9,297 bases of DNA from DASRJX01 sp035649235 (GTDB lineage Bacteria; Acidobacteriota; Polarisedimenticolia; Gp22-AA2), in NCBI GenBank assembly GCA_035649235.1, contig DASRJX010000191.1:1-9297 (forward strand), in the 5' to 3' direction. Below are positions 6,177 through 9,297 of the stretch, in pieces; the first letter of the stretch is position 1, and each line of letters begins with the position of its first letter. A program made the position numbers and the translations under genes. A model generated the notes under the pieces. The model was not told the origin of the DNA and searched no databases. It worked only from the letters and a program-made list of their open reading frames with translations.

Positions 6177-7249
6177 GGCGGATCCTGACTGGCGTCGCGA
6201 TCGGGATCGCGGTGGTCCTCTGCCTGTCTTCTCGTTCAGGCTCCGCGGGCGACTCTGCCGGAGCCCCGCCGGCTCCGGGCGCCCCTCCGCAGCACGAAAG
6301 CGAGGGACGTCTCCTGGTGGTCAACAAGGGGGACGACTCGCTCATGGTGTTCGACGTCCCGTCGCACACGCTGGTCGCGACCGTGCCGGTGGACCCGGAG
6401 CCGCACGAAGTGGCGGTCACGCCCGACGGCCGCAAGGCGTACGTCAGCAGCGTGCGTGGGAAGAGCCTGTCGATCGTGGACCTGAAGCACTACAAGGTCA
6501 CGGCGACGCTGAAGCCCGATCGCGTCGACTATCCCCATGGGATGGCGGTGACACCGGACGGCCGCCGTCTCCTCCTGACGGGGGAGGGAAGCCGCCGGCT
6601 CTACCTGATCGACACGACGCGCGACGTCGTCGAGCGGGCCGTCACCACCTCCCAATCGGGCTCCCACATGGTGGTCCTGGCCAAGGAAGGCCGCCGCGCC
6701 TGGATCGCGAACCGCGAATCGGAGAGCCTCAGCCTGTACGATCTGCCGACGATGCGCCTGATCAAGACGGTCAAGGCGGGGCCCGGACCGGAGGGGATCG
6801 CCCTCAGCCCGAACGGGCGGTGGGTGGTGACGGCCCTGCAACGCGCCGGGCAGGTGGCGATCATCGATGCGGCGCAGGGGCAAATCGTGACCCGGCTCCC
6901 CGCCGGCCAGACACCCATCCGGGTGGCCTGTCCGCCCAAGGGGCTGATCGCCCTGGTGTCGAACCGGGACAGCGACGATCTGACGATCATCGATCTCGCG
7001 GCGCGGCAGGTGCTGAAGACGGTGCCGGTCGGACGCCGGCCCGGCGGAGTGACCACGAATCTCCGGGGGACTCGCGCCTATGTCTCGAACACCGCCTCCG
7101 GCACCGTGTCGATCGTCGCCCTTCCCGGTTACGAAGTCACGGGCACGATCGCGGTCGGACGGAACCCGGACGGCATCGCCTTCGTTCCCGCGCCGGCACA
7201 CGCGCCAGACCGGCCTCCGAAGCGGACCAAGTCGGGGGGTGGGTCGTGA
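6173..7249 (+). CDS. Exported YVTN-type seven-bladed beta-propeller protein
   Basis: This 358-residue protein has an N-terminal signal peptide (MRRIL, hydrophobic to about residue 18, likely cleavage near SGSA at 22-25), a Pro/Ala-rich linker to about 44, and seven repeats of about 40 residues. The blades lie at about 45-88, 89-131, 132-174, 175-216, 217-258, 259-301 and 302-340. Most carry the cores (A)YVSN, LSIVDL, VTATVPVG and P.GIAVTPDGR, typical of the YVTN family. These propellers act outside the cytoplasm as binding or scaffold domains; the ligand cannot be read from sequence. No haem motif (CxxCH) is present, so it is not a cytochrome d1-type enzyme. The tail after 341 is basic and Pro-rich. 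GGAGG at 6161-6165 lies 7 bases before the GTG start, which overlaps the previous stop in GTGA. An exported protein between cytosolic enzyme homologues is unusual. Confidence 0.9.
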   Translation: MRRILTGVAIGIAVVLCLSSRSGSAGDSAGAPPAPGAPPQHESEGRLLVVNKGDDSLMVFDVPSHTLVATVPVDPEPHEVAVTPDGRKAYVSSVRGKSLSIVDLKHYKVTATLKPDRVDYPHGMAVTPDGRRLLLTGEGSRRLYLIDTTRDVVERAVTTSQSGSHMVVLAKEGRRAWIANRESESLSLYDLPTMRLIKTVKAGPGPEGIALSPNGRWVVTALQRAGQVAIIDAAQGQIVTRLPAGQTPIRVACPPKGLIALVSNRDSDDLTIIDLAARQVLKTVPVGRRPGGVTTNLRGTRAYVSNTASGTVSIVALPGYEVTGTIAVGRNPDGIAFVPAPAHAPDRPPKRTKSGGGS

Positions 7250-8220
7250 TCACGACCAACAACGGCTCTTTCCCGTGGCGCGGCACGGCGCTGGGAGAGG
7301 CTCTCGAGCGGGCTCTTCTGGCGGCGCCTCTGGGCGCGACGTCGGAGGAAGCGCGCGGACTCCGCGACCGCCTGGCGCGTCAGGCGATCGACGAGCAGGT
7401 GCGGGCAGGATGCGACCTGGTCACGGACGGTCTGGTGCGCCGGGACGATCCCGTCGGGCCGATCATCGGCGGATTGAGCGGCCTCGCGCCGGGAGAGTCC
7501 CGTCCGGGCTTTCCGGCGGGCGGGGGATTCTACCGGGTCCCGTCCGTGCGCGGAGAGATCGCCTGGAAGGCGCCGATCCTGGCGGAAGACTACCTCTTCG
7601 CCTCCGCAGGCACCCAGGTGCCCGTCAAGGTGGTGCTCACCGGTCCTTACACGCTCGCGGCCATCGCCGAGGACCACGCCTATGGTGAGCCGCGCGCGCT
7701 CTCCATGGCGCTCGCCACGGCGCTCAACCAGGAGCTTCGTGCGCTGCAGGCGGCGGGTGCGCGGTTCGTCCAGATCGACGAGCCTTCCATTCTCAGGAGC
7801 CCGGAGGACTTTCCGATCTTCACCCGCGTCTGGGAAGTGCTCGGGAGAGGCGTGCAGATCACGCTCGCCCTGCACCTCGAGGGAGGCGCCCTGGGCGATC
7901 TCTATCCGGGCCTCACGCACCTCAAGCGCCTGGGCTGTCTGAGCGTCGATTGCGCCACCCACCCCGACAACCTCCAGGTCGTGGGCCGCTTCCCCCTTCC
8001 AGATGGTGTTCTCCTCGGACTGGGCCTGGTCTCCGGGGAGCGGCCCGAGGTGGAGAGCGCCGAGGACCTCGCGGCGATCGTGCGCGCGGCCTCCGGCCTC
8101 CCGCCGCACGACAGGCTCCTGCTCGGGACCGGAACGGATCTCGGCCGATTGCCTTCCGGGACGGCGGCCGCCAAGCTCGCGTCGCTGGCCGCGGCCAGGC
8201 GCCGGCTCGAGTCGGCGTGA
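7246..8220 (+). CDS. MetE C-terminal-domain-like (cobalamin-independent methionine synthase family) protein without cysteine zinc ligands
   Basis: This 324-residue protein matches the catalytic TIM barrel of MetE and its stand-alone relatives: NGSFP at 6-10, TDGLVRRDDP at 60-69, a VRGEI segment at 101-105, PVKVVLTGPYTLA at 126-138, the strongly conserved VQIDEP at 175-180, LGLGLVS at 257-263 and ESAEDL at 270-275. Family members bind zinc with HxC, Glu and a late Cys to activate a thiol. Here HxC reads HLE at 210-212, the Glu strand reads LSVDC (Asp235), and the NPDCGL region reads GTGTDL at 294-299, so both cysteine ligands are missing. Methyl transfer to homocysteine by the usual mechanism is therefore doubtful. 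GTG 7246 overlaps the propeller stop in GTGA; the upstream G-rich stretch is a poor ribosome binding site, so re-initiation is likely. It may be a divergent member with another substrate or a non-catalytic one. Confidence 0.8.
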   Translation: MITTNNGSFPWRGTALGEALERALLAAPLGATSEEARGLRDRLARQAIDEQVRAGCDLVTDGLVRRDDPVGPIIGGLSGLAPGESRPGFPAGGGFYRVPSVRGEIAWKAPILAEDYLFASAGTQVPVKVVLTGPYTLAAIAEDHAYGEPRALSMALATALNQELRALQAAGARFVQIDEPSILRSPEDFPIFTRVWEVLGRGVQITLALHLEGGALGDLYPGLTHLKRLGCLSVDCATHPDNLQVVGRFPLPDGVLLGLGLVSGERPEVESAEDLAAIVRAASGLPPHDRLLLGTGTDLGRLPSGTAAAKLASLAAARRRLESA

Positions 8221-8223
8221 CCG

Positions 8224-8238
8224 GGGCCCTCTCGGCCC
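8224..8238 (+). terminator. Possible weak hairpin after the six-gene operon
   Basis: GGGCC at 8224-8228 pairs with GGCCC at 8234-8238 as a 5-bp all-GC stem with a CTCTC loop, starting four bases after the last stop. There is no U-tract, so it is not a classical intrinsic terminator. It could stall polymerase or protect the 3' end, or be chance. Confidence 0.2.
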
Positions 8239-8241
8239 GCA

Positions 8242-8250
8242 TGCTATACT
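8242..8250 (+). promoter_or_regulatory. Extended -10 promoter candidate
   Basis: TGCTATACT combines the extended -10 TGn with a TATACT hexamer (five of six), standing out in GC-rich surroundings. No -35 with a normal 16-18-base spacer is visible; GTGACC at 8217-8222 is 22 bases away, which an extended -10 does not need. Transcription would begin near 8257, about 38 bases before ATG 8295. It separates the next two genes from the operon upstream. Confidence 0.5.
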
Positions 8251-8294
8251 GCGAGCGCACCGATGAGGCGATTCACGAGGAGCGACGCGACGTC

Positions 8295-8873
8295 ATGAAG
8301 ACGCGGCGGATGGCGAGAGGAGCGGCGTTGCTGCTGGGTCTGGCGCTTCCCGCGTGCGCCGCGACCGCCGCTCCGGCGCCACCGGGTGACACGTCGGAGG
8401 TGCGGTTCACGCTGGGGGAGGCCGCCCTCCTCGACTGCCTTCGCGCCGCGACGCCCCAGACCTTCTCCGTAGGCTCAAAGTCCCTCAATGCCGATCTGAC
8501 CCTGCTCGATCCGAGCGACCTCGTCCTGCGCAACGGGAAGGCCACCTTCAAGATCCGCGTCAAGGGGAAGACGCTGGCGGTGGATCAGGTCGTCAATCCG
8601 ATCATCACCCTCGATCGGGACGCGCAATCCGGGCAGTATTTCGGCGTCGTCTCGAGCCTGCCGATCCAGATCCCGGGCCTCGGCGCGCTCGACCTCAAGG
8701 ACTTCATGCCGCGCTTCGAGATCCCGGCGGTCCTCGAGAACCTCTACCGTGTCTCCGATCGGCCTCTGGGGTTGAGGCTCCACATCCGGCGCATCGCCAT
8801 CCTGGATCACCTGCTCGAGGTCGGTGCGGATGTCGATTTCGCCCCCGCCGTCTCGTCGCGGACGCCGGGATAG
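8295..8873 (+). CDS. Exported protein of unknown function, possible lipoprotein
   Basis: I do not recognise this 192-residue protein. It begins MKTRRMARG, then a hydrophobic segment to about 20 and LPAC with Cys21, followed by an Ala/Pro-rich stretch. Either lipidation at Cys21 or signal-peptidase I cleavage near residue 26 is possible. The mature part starts with VRFTLGEAALLDCL, has repeated amphipathic strands (DLVLRNGKATFKIRVKG, YFGVVSSLPIQIPG), and ends LLEVGADVDF. The pattern of a leading helix followed by long curved strands resembles small lipid-binding periplasmic proteins such as the DUF1439/YceB type, but that is only a fold guess. GAGGAG at 8277-8282 lies 12 bases before the ATG, a little far. 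Upstream in-frame starts would run back into the MetE-like gene and lose the signal peptide position, so ATG 8295 is preferred. A promoter candidate lies just upstream. Confidence 0.75.
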   Translation: MKTRRMARGAALLLGLALPACAATAAPAPPGDTSEVRFTLGEAALLDCLRAATPQTFSVGSKSLNADLTLLDPSDLVLRNGKATFKIRVKGKTLAVDQVVNPIITLDRDAQSGQYFGVVSSLPIQIPGLGALDLKDFMPRFEIPAVLENLYRVSDRPLGLRLHIRRIAILDHLLEVGADVDFAPAVSSRTPG

Positions 8874-8892
8874 CCCATTCGAGGAGAGGGCC

Positions 8893-9183
8893 ATGATCGT
8901 CGACCTGGTGACCTTCCGCGTGAAGCAGGATCATCTGCAGGAGTTCGAACGGCACAACGAGGACTGGGTGGCGAGGATGCGCCACGCGCGCGGATTCGTG
9001 ACCCATATCCTCATGCGCAACCTGGAGCGCCCGCAGGAATACACCGCCGTCGTCCGCTGGGTGAACCGGGAGTATCGCGACCGGTTCCACGGGGGGGACG
9101 ACCCGGAGCGTGCCACCCTGCAGCAGCGGGCGCGCGACCTGCTCGACGGGCCTCCGGCCAGCGTGCTGCTCGAGACGATCTAA
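8893..9183 (+). CDS. Small ABM/Dabb-like ferredoxin-fold protein
   Basis: This 96-residue cytosolic protein has the size and pattern of antibiotic-biosynthesis-monooxygenase-like (ABM) dimeric alpha-beta barrel proteins: an initial strand MIVDLVTFRVK, a helix DHLQEFERHNEDWVARM, a strand GFVTHILMRN, a strand EYTAVVRWVN and a helix EYRDRFHGG. Members act as haem- or quinol-related monooxygenases or small-molecule binding proteins, and many have no known substrate, so no reaction is assigned. The start at ATG 8893 is supported by GAGGAGAGGG at 8881-8890. An earlier GTG in frame at 8824 would overlap the previous gene and bypass that site. It follows the exported protein gene after 19 bases, so both probably share the promoter near 8250. 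It converges with a kinase gene 15 bases downstream. Confidence 0.72.
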   Translation: MIVDLVTFRVKQDHLQEFERHNEDWVARMRHARGFVTHILMRNLERPQEYTAVVRWVNREYRDRFHGGDDPERATLQQRARDLLDGPPASVLLETI

Positions 9184-9198
9184 GCCGTCCCTCCGATC

Positions 9199-9297
9199 TC
9201 AGACCGGAGCCGCGCAGGGGAGCACGAGCGTCACCAGGGTCCCCGTCCCGGGGTGGCTGGTGATCTGGATCGTCCCGCCGTGCTGCTCGACCGCCCG
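9199..9297 (-). CDS. Sensor histidine kinase, C-terminal end (partial)
   Basis: Read on the minus strand, the last 99 bases encode 32 residues and a TGA: AVEQHGGTIQITSHPGTGT, then a LVTLVLP strand and a short CAAPV tail. This is the end of a histidine kinase ATP-binding (HATPase_c) domain, where the family has VxxHGGxIxvxSxxGxGTxFxlxLP. The GTGT is the G2-box region that contacts ATP. Sensor and dimerisation domains lie beyond the right edge, so the signal is unknown. It is convergent with the ABM-like gene, with 15 bases between the stops. Confidence 0.85.
   Translation of the reverse strand, partial: RAVEQHGGTIQITSHPGTGTLVTLVLPCAAPV

Larger units (their letters stand above)
3060..8220 (+). 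other. Six-gene operon joined by five consecutive 4-base stop/start overlaps
   Basis: The junctions are CTGA at 3737-3740, ATGA at 4369-4372, ATGA at 5145-5148, GTGA at 6173-6176 and GTGA at 7246-7249. Each downstream start codon shares bases with the upstream TGA, the usual arrangement for terminating ribosomes to re-initiate. The unit runs lipoprotein, TrpG-like, TrpC-like, TrpB-like, exported YVTN propeller, MetE-like. A promoter candidate lies before it, and a gap with a second promoter candidate follows it. The geometry is seen directly; joint function is inferred. Confidence 0.8.

Noticed and set aside
5359..6435. 358-codon minus-strand open frame opposite the TrpB-like gene
   Set aside because: The product is Arg/Pro/Gly-rich and matches nothing, while the + strand aligns to TrpB along its length. 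It crosses the TrpB-like/propeller junction without respecting either gene.
6820..7245. Upstream in-frame extension of the MetE-like gene
   Set aside because: This region is the C-terminal half of the propeller in its own frame; the extension is low-complexity, and the GTGA overlap at 7246 fits the family's N-terminus.
7950..8294. Upstream extension of the exported protein
   Set aside because: It would overlap the MetE-like gene and bury the signal peptide; ATG 8295 follows a promoter and a ribosome binding site.
9191..9209. CTCCG/CGGAG inverted repeat between the convergent genes as a bidirectional terminator
   Set aside because: The stem is only 5 bp with a 9-base loop, has no U-tract on either side and overlaps the kinase stop codon.
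1..9297. tRNA, rRNA, CRISPR, insertion sequence, phage or att sites
   Set aside because: I looked for clover-leaf arms, regular short repeats, transposase motifs and terminal inverted repeats and saw none.

Overview
The window is gene-dense, GC-rich bacterial DNA. Nearly all genes lie on the + strand, with very short gaps or 4-base overlaps between them. The high GC content, the fused AroD-AroE protein, the ThiF with a C-terminal extension and the exported or lipid-modified proteins of no known family fit an uncultured Acidobacteriota-like or similar high-GC soil or sediment bacterium. That placement is a guess; no rRNA or tRNA is present to anchor it. I see no insertion sequence, phage gene, CRISPR array or long repeat.

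Region 1 (1-2975) is the end of one transcription unit. It holds the C-terminal part of a CysM-type cysteine synthase, then a bifunctional 3-dehydroquinate dehydratase/shikimate dehydrogenase whose catalytic residues look intact, then a ThiF/MoeB-type adenylyltransferase that starts inside the end of aroDE. CysM next to a ThiF-type activator suggests sulfur-carrier-dependent cysteine synthesis, but no carrier protein is in the window.

Region 2 (2972-8220) is the most interesting part. A candidate promoter and a short leader hairpin precede six genes joined by five successive 4-base stop/start overlaps: CTGA, ATGA, ATGA, GTGA, GTGA. They encode a putative lipoprotein, a TrpG/PabA glutamine amidotransferase that probably starts at CTG, a TrpC-like protein, a TrpB-like protein, an exported seven-bladed YVTN beta-propeller, and a protein like the MetE C-terminal domain. 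Three of the enzyme homologues keep their fold signatures but lack key residues. The TrpB homologue has lost the PLP-binding lysine, the catalytic glutamate and a large internal segment. The TrpC homologue has lost the SPS motif and the glutamate of SESG. The MetE homologue has lost both zinc-ligand cysteines. trpE, trpD, trpF and trpA are absent here. The tight coupling argues that the six genes are kept as a unit, so this may be a repurposed trp-derived system rather than an ordinary tryptophan operon. Its function is unknown.

Region 3 (8221-9297) starts with an extended -10 promoter candidate. It then holds an exported 192-residue protein of no known family, a small antibiotic-biosynthesis-monooxygenase-like protein, and, convergent on the minus strand, the last 32 codons of a sensor histidine kinase cut by the window edge.
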